A DNA stretch of 64,000 nt from Molanna angustata (lineage: Eukaryota; Arthropoda; Insecta; Trichoptera; Molannidae). The stretch spans positions 10,622,904 through 10,686,903 of the forward strand of contig OY754974.1 of assembly GCA_963576475.1 (NCBI GenBank), given 5' to 3'. Both the position numbers and the translations under genes were made by a program. Of this stretch, positions 38,801 to 53,800 are shown in pieces. Every line of letters starts with the position of its first letter. Position 1 is the first letter of the stretch. Under the pieces are notes generated by a model. It was not told the DNA's origin and ran no database searches. It saw nothing but the letters and a program-made list of their open reading frames with translations.

Positions 38801-41800
38801 TCTCGCTAGGCAACCCGATAATTATCATAATATTCTAGAAATTCTGAATAGCGAATTGAATTCATAACGCCTTGGGCTTTTCAAACGCAGACTAGGCCTA
38901 AAAGTTTAGCCACACACATGTTTCATGCGTGTATTTATTTAAAGTTTGTTTTTAAGTGTACCAAGGCGGGTTGACAACCATTAAATATTTTCTTACACCA
39001 AACAATACAATAAACATACACATACAGACTACCAAACATACATATATATGTAGGTATAACACTAAGTTTATTGATTTTAATATTTTATACTATTAGCCAC
39101 CAGCATTAAACTGTGCTCCCAAAACAATACAGTAAACATACACACACAGACTACCAAACATACATATATATGTAGGTATAACACTAAGTTTATTGATTTC
39201 AATATTTTATACTATTAGCCACCGGCTTTAAATTTTGCTTCCAAAACAATACAATAAACATACACACACAGACTACCAAACATACATATAATATATAAGT
39301 GTAATACTTAGTTTATTGATTTTAATATATATTTTATACCATTACCCACCGGCTTTGAATTGCACTTCCGATATATTTTTTTTTAGTTAAATATGAGTAT
39401 TGCATTTCTATGCATGACATGACGAGGCTGTCTTTTGGATATTACTTAACGAATGTGTCGTGTTACCTTTAATACAGTAATGCATACCCGCACACTTGTC
39501 GCTGGTTACCCCATATTGAGGGATATGACGTTATGGTATTCGAAGGCTATCTCTGAAAGGCCTCAATACTCATGGCTGCGGTATTTTTTTATTTATTTAA
39601 ATATTTATCCTTTTACTACGACGGCGACGTCTTGGTGTTAATCATACTAGTTAAAATACGATATGAAGATATTAGGCGCCGTTCAAAGGTTGCCGATATA
39701 ATGGATTATGTTGCTGGGTTAAATTAGCAATAGACTGGTCACTTGGCCAGACAAGGAGTACTAGGTGGACACCCAGAATACTACAGTGGTGGCCTTGGAC
39801 AAATAATAGGAGTGTTGGTCTGACGACATTGTCCATGTGGCCATGTGGTAAAATATGTGGATGGGACAGAACAGAGACGTGTGAAAGTGTATGGAAGTGG
39901 CTTACATCCAGAAGTGGAGGGACGAGGGTTAGAAAAGAAGTTGAAGAAAACGACTGGCAGTAGCCGACTCTTGCTCTATAAATAATATCAGCCAGAACTT
40001 CAAGTAGCTGCAGCTAGCATCCTCAGACAATTATTCTACCATACTTTCTAAATTATGTATCGATACAATTTATTTTCATTAAATAAAATTCGATTGAAAA
40101 TGTACCTATGTGCATATTTTTTATATTTATTTAATATGTTTTAATTTGGTTCACTTGAAAAAATTCTATTTCATATAAACATACCGCCTTCGGAAACAAA
40201 ATTGAACCAATCACGCATTCTAGTCATATACAAATCTTACTAAAAATAAAGACTTGTATACTTAATAACAACAAAATTACTTTGTATAAACCACTTTTAT
40301 TAGAAACAAGTCTACATGTTTCAAGAACAACGTTCTCTTCCTTAGGACACTTAGGCTGGGTTGTTTCAACAAAAGTATCAGTAATAGTATAGTTAAAATA
40401 CTTTGATTACATAAAATTGTTCAAAATTGTATTTCAATGAAGTTTCGGTTAACTTCGGAAAAGCAATCGGGCGTCCCTGGAAACGGCAGAATGCCGGCCA
40501 ATCCTTCCACCACCGGAGCACCAACCAATATGATGGTGTTCCGGACACGGAAAGTAAAGTAAGTAAGTAATGAAACAACCAAAAGTATTGCACAATTTCA
40601 TGAAATCAAAGTATTTTAACTAAACTATTACTGATACTTTTGTTCGAGAAACACAACCTTAGTGTACTAGTTAACAAAACTTAAAAATAATATGTGTTGG
40701 TAAAAGCAGTGGGAGGGGAAGAAAAGAGGAGTAGAGGGATAAAGAAGGTGTACCATATGTAAGGTAACATTATTTTTACAAAAACAGAGTTTTTTATACA
40801 TATATTTACCAAATATTAGATTATAAGGGAAATATGTTTAATAGTGGATTATTTGTAAAATTGATTTGGTTATTTATTATTGGTTTATTTAAATTTACAT
40901 TTTTCCTTATTTCCAATATTTCTAGCTTTGAAGTTTTTAATTCGTTATGCTCCGTGCGCAAAATTTGTATACCTTCGTCTCTATCAAAAGAATGATTTTC
41001 CTCAACTTGACTAATAATTTTGTAAATATTAAATTTCAATTTAATAAATTCAATATCTGGCATGTTTTAGTCGCAACTTGCGAATACTATATCAAAAGGT
41101 ATAGGTACTAAATAAATACAAAACAGTTAACTTTATTACGTAAAGTAACTGAAAATTTAATTAACTTTAATAATTAAAGTAGAGTTTATTGGTTTTCTTT
41201 CACTTTCCTGAAAGTATTTCATTACCTGGCTAAACTATTTGGACATTATCTTCGTGGGCGCTCCAAGTTTTTATTGGTTATCATTAATTTCATTAATTTC
41301 ATTATTTTATTTTTTTTCTGTCTATCTATTCCCACACTTAATTTATAATAAAAGAAATTTTGAAAAAAATTGTTTAACATTAATGGGAAACTTTATTAAT
41401 ATTTCAAAAGATTCGGTATTTTAAGGAGAACATGGAAAAAACTTTTTCTCGTTATTAGTTCATTTCAAAATTATCGTTTTTAGTGCTCAGAAAAAAACAC
41501 ATCTACTTGGTAAAAATAATAAAGCTCGAGCTAGTAAGCGGAAAAAAGTTTAAATAAAATAAAACAAATGAACCTACTTAAAGAATAATAGAATATTTTT
41601 ATATATTAGTTGCATGAAAAACATGAAATCCAACTGTTGATAGCAATATTCAACGTTCTAGCTTTCATGCTTTTTGAGATATATGGAAAAATAAACCAAA
41701 AATTCAAAAGTTGATAACCCCTGACTAAAACAAAAATTCACCGTTCTGAATATAAAAGTTTTGTAGGCCTATAACTGTTTATATATTTTGAAATTTTGGG

Positions 41801-44800
41801 CTCTGTAGATTGAGCGGATCAAAAGTTATAAGGGGGGGACGGACACACAGACACTCAGACAAACACACACAAAACTCACATAAAATGTTCTACTCCGAAT
41901 TCTGAGTAAATCCATGCATGGGAACATTATATGCTGCGAAGCCTCTAAGTTGGTGTTTTTAGCATGCAAAAAGTCTTCTACGCCATACAAAATGTTCCTT
42001 TGTACAAGCATTTTGGATTTAAACTGCCTCTTCCTTCAATAGAATTTCATTTTCTTGAACGAATCGACAGTTGGAAAAAGGAACAAACTTTTCATTATTC
42101 AAATTCTTGTTTTGGAAGGAAAAAGGACGACACATGCGTGAAATTATGATTCTAATAATAATTTATCCACCCATATAATATTTTACATTTTATAGCAAAC
42201 GAAAGAATTATATTTTGAGGGAGTCCCTAAACTACATTTAAAGCCTATAGATTGTTGGTTAGTTGCGTTTTTAATTTATTTATATTGTTGTTTAAATGTA
42301 AATCATTCTAATTACAAGAACCTATTTAATGTAACCGGTTTTAACGCATGTATTTTTTTTATCAATTTAAGACTGAACGATTTTGGAATTTTGTAGTGTC
42401 CTAAAAAATAATATTTCATTATTATTATACTCGTATAATTATGAAAAATAAATAATATTTTTTTGATGCATTAATTACCTATACTTATTCTAAATACCTT
42501 ACCTACTGTAATGTATTTTTTCGTGATGTATTTTTTATCAAAATAACATCGTTATTAATTTGTATTCGTTACATGATCTATCCAAGAATAATTGTTCAAT
42601 CTCCTTAACATATCAACCACAAAAACACTTCTTATTTCCTCATAAGCCAATACATATATTATCTTTGTTTCGTCATAATTACAAATGGATTATTCTCAAG
42701 GCATACACGTTCAAATATTTTTTTGCTGCACATGATGCATATCTAGGTATATTTTTGCAGCGAAGCTGGAAGATTTTAATATATTTTATCATATTTTTTA
42801 AAAAATTAACACAGCACATACTTACACAGTAACATATTATAGTGTTTATAATTACAGACTAAGAAAAAATCTTAAAAAAAAGAATTAATGTCTGATTGTT
42901 TGGAAGAAATTACCTAATGGCAGTTATCCCACCAGTGTGAATTATATTTATTTATATTATGTACAAAATAATTAAGAAAAAAAATTAATGTAAAATAATA
43001 TAAGATTTTTCTCGGTGCATTTTAAAGTTACTAGAACCTCTGGTCAAAGCACATAGATCTTCAATAAAACTGATCACAAAAAAACCCTATAGATATCCTT
43101 CAGATCAACATTTCTCTGAATTTCAAGTACCTTTTGGATATAAGATAACTATACATATACACAATCTTAAAACATTTCAAGTCGAAATCGGAAAGACACA
43201 ATCTAGGACAACAGGTACACCAAACTAGAACCAACCTAGAACCAATACGACCTATGGACATAAACATTATACTTTCTTGGAACCTAAAATATATAACATA
43301 TTCATCAAGGAAACCCAAAATTCAAAAAAAAAACTTGTGCAGCTAAATTCAAAAATACATTGATTTCACACTGGATTCTTACTAAAAAAACGCATAGACT
43401 GCGAAAATTGTGTTTGTCGTTCTACAAAAGTTAACTAATTTAATACAATTGTGGCGACGTTGTACACCACAAATAATGGAAACGTCATTCGTCGGATAGT
43501 CTCGCATCTCATTCAGATTAACGAAGATGGCCAAAGAACATCAGTTCCTGAATCGAATATGCTGAATCCTGAAGAATAATTAAATATAAAACTATTTTTA
43601 TTCTAAACTAAATCGAACGTCATTATCCTTAAAGAAGTAGCCAACATCTATTTATAATTATATAATAATGTACACTCTAGCACCTGCCCATTGGGTAGAA
43701 GAGTGGATACATCCATGTAACTCCAATGACTTATTAGTATGTTGTAGGTTTTTATATATGTATTATTTTAATTATTGCTACTTGTAACCAATGTGCAATG
43801 AAAACATGGTTAGTATTTAGAATTTAGTATTGAGGTCGGACTCTGTATTCGGACCTACGACTTATTCCACAATCTGCAACAGAAGAAAGTATCTGAGTAG
43901 CTGCATGCTCAATTAGTGCTCGAGTTTTACCTTGAATAAGGATTGTAGCATCATGGGTATATATCAAAATGCTACAGCCCGTAAGATTTGAAAGTGAGAG
44001 AAGGTCGTCGAATAAGATGTTCCATAATAGTGGACCCAGAACAGAACCCTGAGGGCACCCGATGTTAATAGGTCACCAGTGCAAAACTTTTCCCCCGAGC
44101 ATGGCCACATGTCTAATTTTTATCAATCAAATTTATATTTTAATCTTTATTTTTAATATTTATATTATGTATTTAAAAGCATGATAATACTGAAAATGTT
44201 TTACAATGATTAATTAAGATTTATTTTAATACATCATCTAATGGTTATTGGAAATACTTAATAAAAAATACCTCATACGCATGATGAACACTTATAATCA
44301 CGAACATCTGGATGTCGATATTTTTCTTTTAGGACCTAACTCATTTTCTACTGCCGTCAGTTCAAGTAATAATAATTGAATTTCACTGGATGATTGAAGT
44401 ATCAAGATTGAATGGAGTAAACTATGTGAGCTTGCATTTACCTATATATTCTCTCTAACACTTATGTAGACACACTCACACAGATATACACATCCTTACA
44501 CACATACATGCACTATCATTCAGATATAAATGTTTTTCATAATATGTAACTTTAAGTATGTAAGCACAGCAGTCAAAATTTATTGTTAATAATGTGGAAA
44601 TTTGTTATTGGTTTTAGTCTTATACTAATGCATCTATATAAAAAATGTTATAATACAGTAAATTTCCCGGAAATAAAATTAAATAAAATAAAAACATTCA
44701 TTCGGGAAGTATTACGCGATACTCGATTACTGACATTATGCTAAAAGGTTTTATATTGATAAAAATAAAATACAACATATCACAATAAATTAACTATATA

Positions 44801-47800
44801 TGTTGTAATGATAACAAAATCATATTGCAATTTACATCGATTATCACGCGATGTTATTGAAATAATTTCTCACACAATAAATAGCATTTATTCATAAGTG
44901 TCAATTACAATTATTACAATCGTTGAAAGTTAAGAAATCTTAATATGGATTGTTAAACAAATTAATTATCATAATATGTTGTTAAGTATTGTGCTTTGTA
45001 ACATTGTCATAGCTAAATAACAATGAAATTGTGTAGTATTTAATAAAAACAATCCAATTCATTTCAACACGTTTCTTAACGTATTGCGAACTGTGAGAAA
45101 CCGTTAAGAAATAGGTACATTATTTATACGTAAATTGAAACGTAAAAGGAAACTACACTTAGAAAACTGACGTGTGTTACGAATTTTATGTTTTGAGAAA
45201 AATAGAAGTTTTTTACGATCATTTTTTTTTATAAAACTTTCAAAGAATTTATAAGAAAAACTTTTTAGTTCACAAACAACATAAAAGTATAAAAGTACGC
45301 CTCCGAGCTTTAGTTATAAAACATACAAAATGTCTTCTTCTTCATCTTCTGCTTGTTCTAGTATTGGGAACTGTTTATTCTCGGATTCACTCCTGGTACG
45401 CGGATGTCCAGCTGTCCTTCCATCTTTTTGGCAGTCATCCAGGGGGTCTGCTGGTTGACGGTATCTCGTCTGCCGCTATTTTCACCACTCTCACTGAATC
45501 CGCTCTTTCGACGTGATCTCTCCAGTAACGTCTTCTGTTTCTACCCCATAGTACGACATCCCCGGCACCGCAGATCCTCCGAATTTCGGAGTTTCGTACT
45601 CTGTCACGGATGGTTAAACACGCCATGGGGCGGAGAGTCTTCATCTCGGTGGTTCGCAAGAAATTCTTTTTTCTCGTGGTGTCGGCTCTGGTTTCGATGC
45701 CGTATGTCATTATTGGCCTTACGCAGGTCTTATATATCTTCATTTTGTTTTCTTTCAACATGTGTTGGTTTCTCCATACAATAGTTCGCAAGCACCCCGC
45801 TACAACGGCAGCCTTATTCGTTTGTTCCCTGATTTCTTCGTAAAGGTCACTGCTGCTTGATAAAAAATGTATTAATTGTAAATTTGTTTATATTTTTATA
45901 CCTATACGAATTTAATCATCTACGAATTTATTCATCAAAATTTTTCACTTTAAATATAGGTTAAAAAAAATGTTTTCCCCGAAAATCTAATATTTTCCTC
46001 TTAATAAGTTGGTACCTACATATTATTGTTAAGCTTGCTTCGAAAAATGGTAATTTTTAATAAATATATATTTTTTGCAACACTTCTTATCAAATACGCA
46101 AAGTATCGCAGTCTTTATTTCTTTTTATAAAACATTTTGATAAAATACAAATTTTACAAGTATATTTTTAATCTATGCAAAACGTGAGAAATCATAATAT
46201 AATAAATACATTATTTTTCTAAAATTAAATATTCCATAAACGCTTATGATATTATATACCTACCTACCTATATCCTGAATTTTTAACTGAATATTAAAAG
46301 GAATTTTTGGAAGGATTTAATTATCTAGTTGTATTTTTTTAATTATAATTATCTTTTTACCATCGTCGAAGGAATGATTGATGGGGGTAACTGCAGAGCA
46401 GTCCCCAGAAACAACTATATAGACCAGATAATCGGTGACGTGCGCTGTAGCAGTTACAAAGAGATGAAGAGACTGGCGGACGATAGAGTTAAGTGGAAAG
46501 ATCGAGTGTTTGGTGCAGACCAATCCTTGGATTGTGACCCAGAAGAACAGATTACCTTAAGTTTTATACTGTTGAGTACCGCCTTATAATAGTACTTCCA
46601 TTCTTTTCTATTATTATGTATTTCGTGTTTCCTGTAAAAGCCTGGCAATCGAAAATACAACAGGCAAAATAATATCGTACATAGTTCAGCAATGAGATTC
46701 ACCACTCATTCTGCCTGTGTAGGTGAGAGGAGACTGGTGTGTGGAGATACACGCACGTGTAATGATTTCCTTTTATAAAGCAATGCTCACCCGCACACTG
46801 GTTATCCCGTGATGGTCTGTATGTATGTATGAAAGCACATACTTCAGTTTTTTTAAGGTATGGCTAATATGTTTAAAATATGGCTAATGGCTAGATCATT
46901 CAGTTGTCGGCATTCGTGGCTCAGTTGGCCAGGTATCTGACTGCTGATCCAAGGTCCCAGATTCGATTCCCGGTGGAGACACAGTTTTTAATTAGTTTTT
47001 CAGTCTGGATCTGTGAGACGATAAATATCGAAGTCTCCAGAATGTGGCAATTTTAAAACTTTAATTAAAACATAAAGAAGCAAAAGGTTCATGAATCTTT
47101 GTAGGTACTATTCCTTGTATGTTTCAGGTGTGATCCTATAATTTTGTTTTTCTCATTTGTTGAAAATTGTATGAAAAACTTTAAAAAATACTTGATATGA
47201 TGTCCTATTATTATGTACCGTAGTCAACATTTACTGTTTTTTTTAATTTTTTTTTAATATCATTATATTCTACTGTAGGTACTGTTGGATATCCAAAATA
47301 AATAAAATAAAAATAAAAATGAACACACATAAATGTCGCATGATGGGAAAAATTTCAAAGACCTCGTTACTCGTTGGCTGAAGCAGATTGGTAGAGAAGG
47401 ATCTGACTCGGTAATCTAAGATTTTTTGAGATAGAGGTTTTAAAGATTTTCATCCTGGTTGTCGATGTTCTAAGTGAATGGAATATGTGAAGAAAAAAAG
47501 AAAACAAATCATATAATCGCAGAGTAGCCATAGCAATTTTAAATAAGTACTGCCTCAGCACAGACTATGTCTAGCCTGGCAGTAAATTTTCCAAATGTGT
47601 GGAAACCGAGAGGCGACAAGAGACCACAAGGGCGACCACCTAACAGATGGATAGACGACATAAAAAGATTTGTTGGACCACAGTGGATGGGAGTCGCACA
47701 TGAACGGGAGGAGTGGAGAAGGATGTCCTGCAGTGGGCAAACACAGGCTGATGATGATGATGATGTGGAAGAAAAAATTGTAAAATTGTAATTAGGTATA

Positions 47801-50800
47801 CTTAAATTAAATTGTATTTTGTTCCTTTGTAATATTTATGCTGTTGGAAATATATTATTCATTCATTCGTTCGTTCGTTCGGTCGGTCGTTCGTTCGTTC
47901 GTTCGTTCGTTCATATGATAATTAAATCCTTGATATGGGTAATCCTTGTGTGCTTTTTTTATTTTGATATTATGTAAATGTGTAGTGTATATTAACCAAA
48001 TCTAAAAATAAAAAATAAAAAAAAAAACGTGAGGGTTTTTATTTCACCGTTTGACGGGACTTGCCCCCCTCGATTAAGTCAATTGACTAAAGATAAAACA
48101 CGATTTCATCCTTTCCTTCCTTTTTTGTATTTTATTACTTTTTTACTCCTCACTAACACAAGGTGATATAGTGGGGAGTTATGATTTCGCAATTTTTAAG
48201 GGTATTTTTTTTGCAGATTATCAACTAATATCATGCTGAGATTGTATTCTGAAAGTTTCATCACAATGTATCTGTGTGTGTGTGCTATGTACGGCGTGTT
48301 CATTTTTTACTTTATCGATTATAGACTAAAGTACTCATTCGATTCTATTCAAATTTTGCAAATATGTATATCTAATACTCGATTAGATCCCATTAGGTTT
48401 TGAACGATATATGAATAGTGCTTCTCAATTTTTTTAACTGTCAAATATTTCAAAGTGACCCCAAGCTCAGGAAACTTAAAATTTGAAATTTTTGTTTTCA
48501 AATTGGTAAAAAGGCACATCACTTTCATAAAATGGCATTGAAGAGTTATCAAGTTTTCATAAAAAATATTTAAATAAAAAATAATTTAACAAACTCATTT
48601 CATGAAAATGTTGGAAATTTTCCATACAAAATTTGAATACTTTATAGAATGACTTGTTAGTGAGGAGTTTAGCGTTGGCCACAACCCACTCGTTTAATTT
48701 TATTCTGCAATTATAATTTATAATGTTTTCACATGTTGCTTTTAATTAGCAATAAGTCTACCTCCTATTATTCGTGTGAATTAATGAATATGAATAAACC
48801 TGCAATTAAGTAATCTACGCAACAATTAAGTTTCCTAGTATGTACATTACATACATACACGATGTAATAGCATGAACTTGATTGTCCATGACACTTGGAA
48901 TAGCATAACTTAACAACATATAATAACCTGCCTAACTACCTTCGATCACCTTAACATTCTAGTCTCAATACCTTGAAAATTATATTCATATTTTAATACT
49001 TCACCCGCAGTAATCGTTTAAATTACATCTTTGATTCAATATGTATAATATACCTATCTATCTTTTATACAATCTTCCTTATATGTTTGTCATTGATATT
49101 GTATCATTAAAAATAGGTTATTGTAATATTTCACATAACTCAGCACTGAGGTTTACCAGGCATTGTCAATCTTGCCTTTTTAGGCCGGACGAGACTGTGT
49201 GTGGGGATACACGCACTTATCGTCGTTCCTTTTACCCTCATACCTGTCACTGGTTGCCTCACATTGTGCGATATGCAACGATGAGATGAATTTATTTTAT
49301 TTTAGTAAGGGACACGCCCAAAGAATTAACAATACATATGTATATACAAAATAAATTAGTAAAAAAAAATCTCGTTACCCTCCAATTAATCGCGTCCACA
49401 TCTTGCTTCATATGAACATGTCAAAAATGTCACTATACATATAAAAATAAGAATATTGAAACAGCTAGTTGGTAGGTATAAATGATTTTTGTTACAACGA
49501 TTAAAATTTCACAGAATATTATGGTGTTACAGTTGCTATCATGAAAATTTTATATGGTAAGAAAGGCTTGTCTTTAAATATTACTTTGTTTGATGTTATA
49601 TTTTTGTTGGAAGGAGCTATTAAAAATATCTATGTACACCAACCGCGTGTTGTTAGTATAGTGAATTATATTGTCGACAAATTCGACTGTTAGATTGATT
49701 GTGATAATTGTGCTGCAAAGATGAAAAATGAAAATAACTATTCCACTAAACACATTTGTCTTTATAATGTAGATTTTTTCAGCAAATACAGGGATATCAA
49801 AAAAAAATATTGGTCCATACGTATAACAAAAACAATATCACATACTTACAATTTACCTTACCAAAAACTCTAATAAATGATTCTTATGTATAAATATATA
49901 TTTTTTATTTTATTTTCATACAAGTATTACATCATAATAATTGGGAACTCACTAGCCTACAGGCTATCAGTGAGTTTCCCATACAAAAAGGTCAAGTACA
50001 TAATATATTACATTACAGAATTAAAATTATAACATAGGATACACGTTTTTTATTTAATTACTAATTATATAAATGAGTTAAATGTTTTTAATTACTTTCT
50101 ACTATATGTTTTTTAAATATAGTTTTAACTAAGGATATTTTGTGATTTTGTCAAGTTAATCCATACCACTTGGGAGGGAGTTAAATATTTTCGGTATGCT
50201 TACTTTCAGTGTTGTTTCACCGTAATAGTTTGTCCATCTGGGAATTATCAATTTATTTTGCTCAACTTTTCTGGAGTTATATCCTATTTTACATGTTATT
50301 TATATTCATTAGAGAAGTAATGCTTTAATATGACTCAATAAGTGTATAATTTGTTAACTGGTAGTATTCTTATTACACTGAATATTTTATTTATTTTTTA
50401 TTTAGAAAACAAACAAAATACAATGTTATAAGGATAAATGCAATATGAAGACTTAACAGTAAGGAAAGTTCATTGTACCCCAATAATATGTTTTCACATA
50501 AGATAAAGGGTGAACTTGTTTTTTTATAATACTTGTATGTAGTGTGTATTAAGTAAGTGGATATGTGTTATATTTTATGTATATGTGTTATATATTATAA
50601 TAATATTGTGTATATATTTATGCGAGATAGATTGTGAATGAATGTGACTATTTATCGAATTGTTGTAATATGTATGTTCTGAAATCCGCCTGTGATTTAT
50701 GTACTATATCGAAATGTTTAAAATATGAATTGTAGTTGGAGCAACTTCGTCTAATGTAATTATTTTGTGAGTAGTAAGTGTTACGTCGGTCGACATAGAA

Positions 50801-53800
50801 CAAAAACTGAGATCTGAAATTGCGTGATGGACAGTAAAAATTTAATTTAGAAAGTAAGTAAGGCGAGTCTACACGGTTATGCATAATTTTGTGAAGGTAC
50901 ATCATGTCTATATGTAGTTGTTCGTCTGTTTTCAAGATTATAAATATTATGGTGTTTTGCAGATTTCCGATAGTTGGAGAAATATAATTTACCACGATAG
51001 TCCAAATGTTTCAGGAATTTATTCTGTACTGCTTCTAGTCTATTGATGTATGTTATTAGAAAAGGATGAAAATACAACTGATGAAAATTCTAGTACACTC
51101 CTGACATATGCATAATACAAAGTTATAAGTGTTTTTTCTAATTTAAAGGGTTTTGAGATTCTCAAAATAAACCCCAGCATTTTATATGCTTTCCCTATTG
51201 CCTTATCCATATGTGGTGCAAATGACATCTTTTCATCTAAGGTGATACCAAGATCCTTTGTTTCTTTGACTTTTTGTAGGGGATTGTTGTCAATTAAATA
51301 TGTGTAGTTGATGGGTGTTTTTTTTCTCGTGAAGGTAATTGTTAAGCATTTTGATGAGTTTAGAAGTAATTGATTACTATTACAATAAGAATTTAATCTA
51401 TCAAGATCAGCTTGAAAATCTGCAGAATCTTGAAAGGAATTGATTTTCTTATATATTTTCGTGTCATCAGCGAATATTTTATAATTTGTGTGCTTAAAGC
51501 AACTGCCAATATCGTTGATGTATAGGATAAAAAGCAAAGGACCGAGATGGGACCCTTGCGGAATACCAGAATGGCAAGTATTAAATTTCGATTTTGAACC
51601 CAAGATCGCTACTGATTGCAGTCGACCAGTTATATAGGATGAGATCCACCGCAGCAGATCACCATGTACACCGAAGAGGGCAAGTTTGTGAGTTAGAATA
51701 TTGTGACTGATTTTGTCAAATGCCTTGGGAAAATCGGTGTATATGGCGTCTACCTGTTGTCTCTCATTCATCATTTCATTATTGTCTTTACATTTAGGTA
51801 AATCTGATTTGGGTATTATTATTTTTAACAATCTCGCTTGTAATGATTTTATTTTGTCTACATACGTTTTAAATGATTTACCCCGTACCTCTATGCCGTA
51901 TAAAATTATGGATTCAGCAAGTGATGTATAAATTAGCTTTAATACTGTATACGGAAAAATATTTCTTAAAGCATATAGTTTAGCTAATACATTTTTGAGT
52001 TTATAACAAAGTGATATAATATTTGGTTGCCAATTAAAATGTTTGTCAATTTTGATATATGTTTTTATTTGATAGATTGAGACAAAGAATTGAGATTTCC
52101 ACTAATTACATTTAATCTATATAGGTACCTATTATAAAGTAATAAATACAATTTTACATTCAATCCGAATTCTGTGACTTGCAATGCATAAAATATTATA
52201 AACCTACATATAATCCAAAATAATGTAAATACAATCCATTTTTTGAGACCTGTTATACATACAAATAATCAATGCATTTTAACTAAGGATACACAAAATC
52301 CATATAATTTAGCGTATTACTTAGAATACAAATAATAAATACGATTATTCATACAGTTCATTCATAATTACATTATTGCATACACAAAATCAATTTGAAT
52401 TTTGCACCATATTTATTTCATAACTTAATTTTAGTCACACTTGTTAAACTTAATAAGCTTGTCTTTAAAGAATTGTATAATTTATCGTGGGTACCTATCA
52501 TTGCTTATTGTAATAACCCAAATATCGATTTGTTCAAGAGAATTTATTTCTCTTAACATAACGACAAAATGGGTTGGATTAATATGGATTTACTCAGAAT
52601 CAGGAGTAGAATATTAAGTGTGTATGTGTCTTCCCCCCCCCCTCCCTTATAATTTTTGATCCGTTCTATGCACAGAGCCTAAAATTTCAGAAAATATAGA
52701 AGATTATACATCAACAAAACTTTTATACTCATCATTTTTAATTTTTGTTTCAATCAGGGTTAAATAACTTTTGAATTTTCACTTTATTTTTCCATGTATC
52801 TCAAAAACCATTCAAGTTAGAACGCTGAAATTTTGTATAAATATAGATAAATGCAAAACCTCAAACGCGATTTTTTCAAAAATGTTTCAGAATTTTTCAA
52901 ACATTTAATATTATGAAAAAACATTTTTATATAAATTTATCATTAACTACCTATATTTCCAAAGTTATTACAAATATCTAGAAAAACTACATAATTTATT
53001 TTTTTATTATAAAAATATGATCATTGGAGTAGTAGATTTAATTTTTTTTTAACAATTTTTATAAAAATTTAATTTAGTGACGACAACGCTTCATACAATT
53101 TGTATAGCAGTGGCCTATTCACAATAAGGAGACCTATTAGTTTGATAGATAATCTCCAAACATACATAACATCATGATGTTTTCAAATTCTGGGTAGGAA
53201 AAAAGGACTGACCTCCATAGTATCCAATCTTGACATACATACCTACATGTTGTGTTGTATAGAAAACAAAATAGTATCTTGAAATATTCAATAATTTAGA
53301 TTTATGGGTTTATAGTTTGGTACGTATTCTTCAACTATACATAGGTATGTATTATCGCTATCGACACTTGGATCTTATGTGTTACATGCACCTAGGATTT
53401 GATTAAATTCAAAATAACTAAAACGTCAGTAGATATTTATTTATCCGTACGTATGAGAGGCATTTTCTAATGGTCTTATTAAATTCCTTGCAGCAATGTT
53501 CACTTATACCTTTTCCATATAAACCACGGGCTCAAGAGGACTAACGGCTAAACTTTGGATCAAACGCCGATATGTATGTGAGAGGATTAATTCATGTATC
53601 GTGGTGATGGTGGGTTATCTGTTGGATAATAAATTACATACTCTTGCTATCGACAGTTTGATCTCATGTGTTACATGCAACTAGTTTAGTTAAATCTTCA
53701 AGATTAATTTCTACGAATCCACAAGATTAGGAGTGATATAGGTAGCATGAACGGAAATAAGATTATCTCGAATATTCCGTTCAGAAAATAATTATCATTT

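Noticed and set aside
42560..42832. 90-codon ORF on the plus strand
   Set aside because: Low-complexity AT-rich composition, no motif, no splice context.
46905..46985. tRNA gene
   Set aside because: A and B boxes are present but the anticodon arm does not pair well and SINE-like sequence follows.
50648..51831. Intact autonomous LINE
   Set aside because: The RT palm is readable, but the copy is 5'-truncated, lacks an endonuclease and has frameshifts in the C-terminal part.
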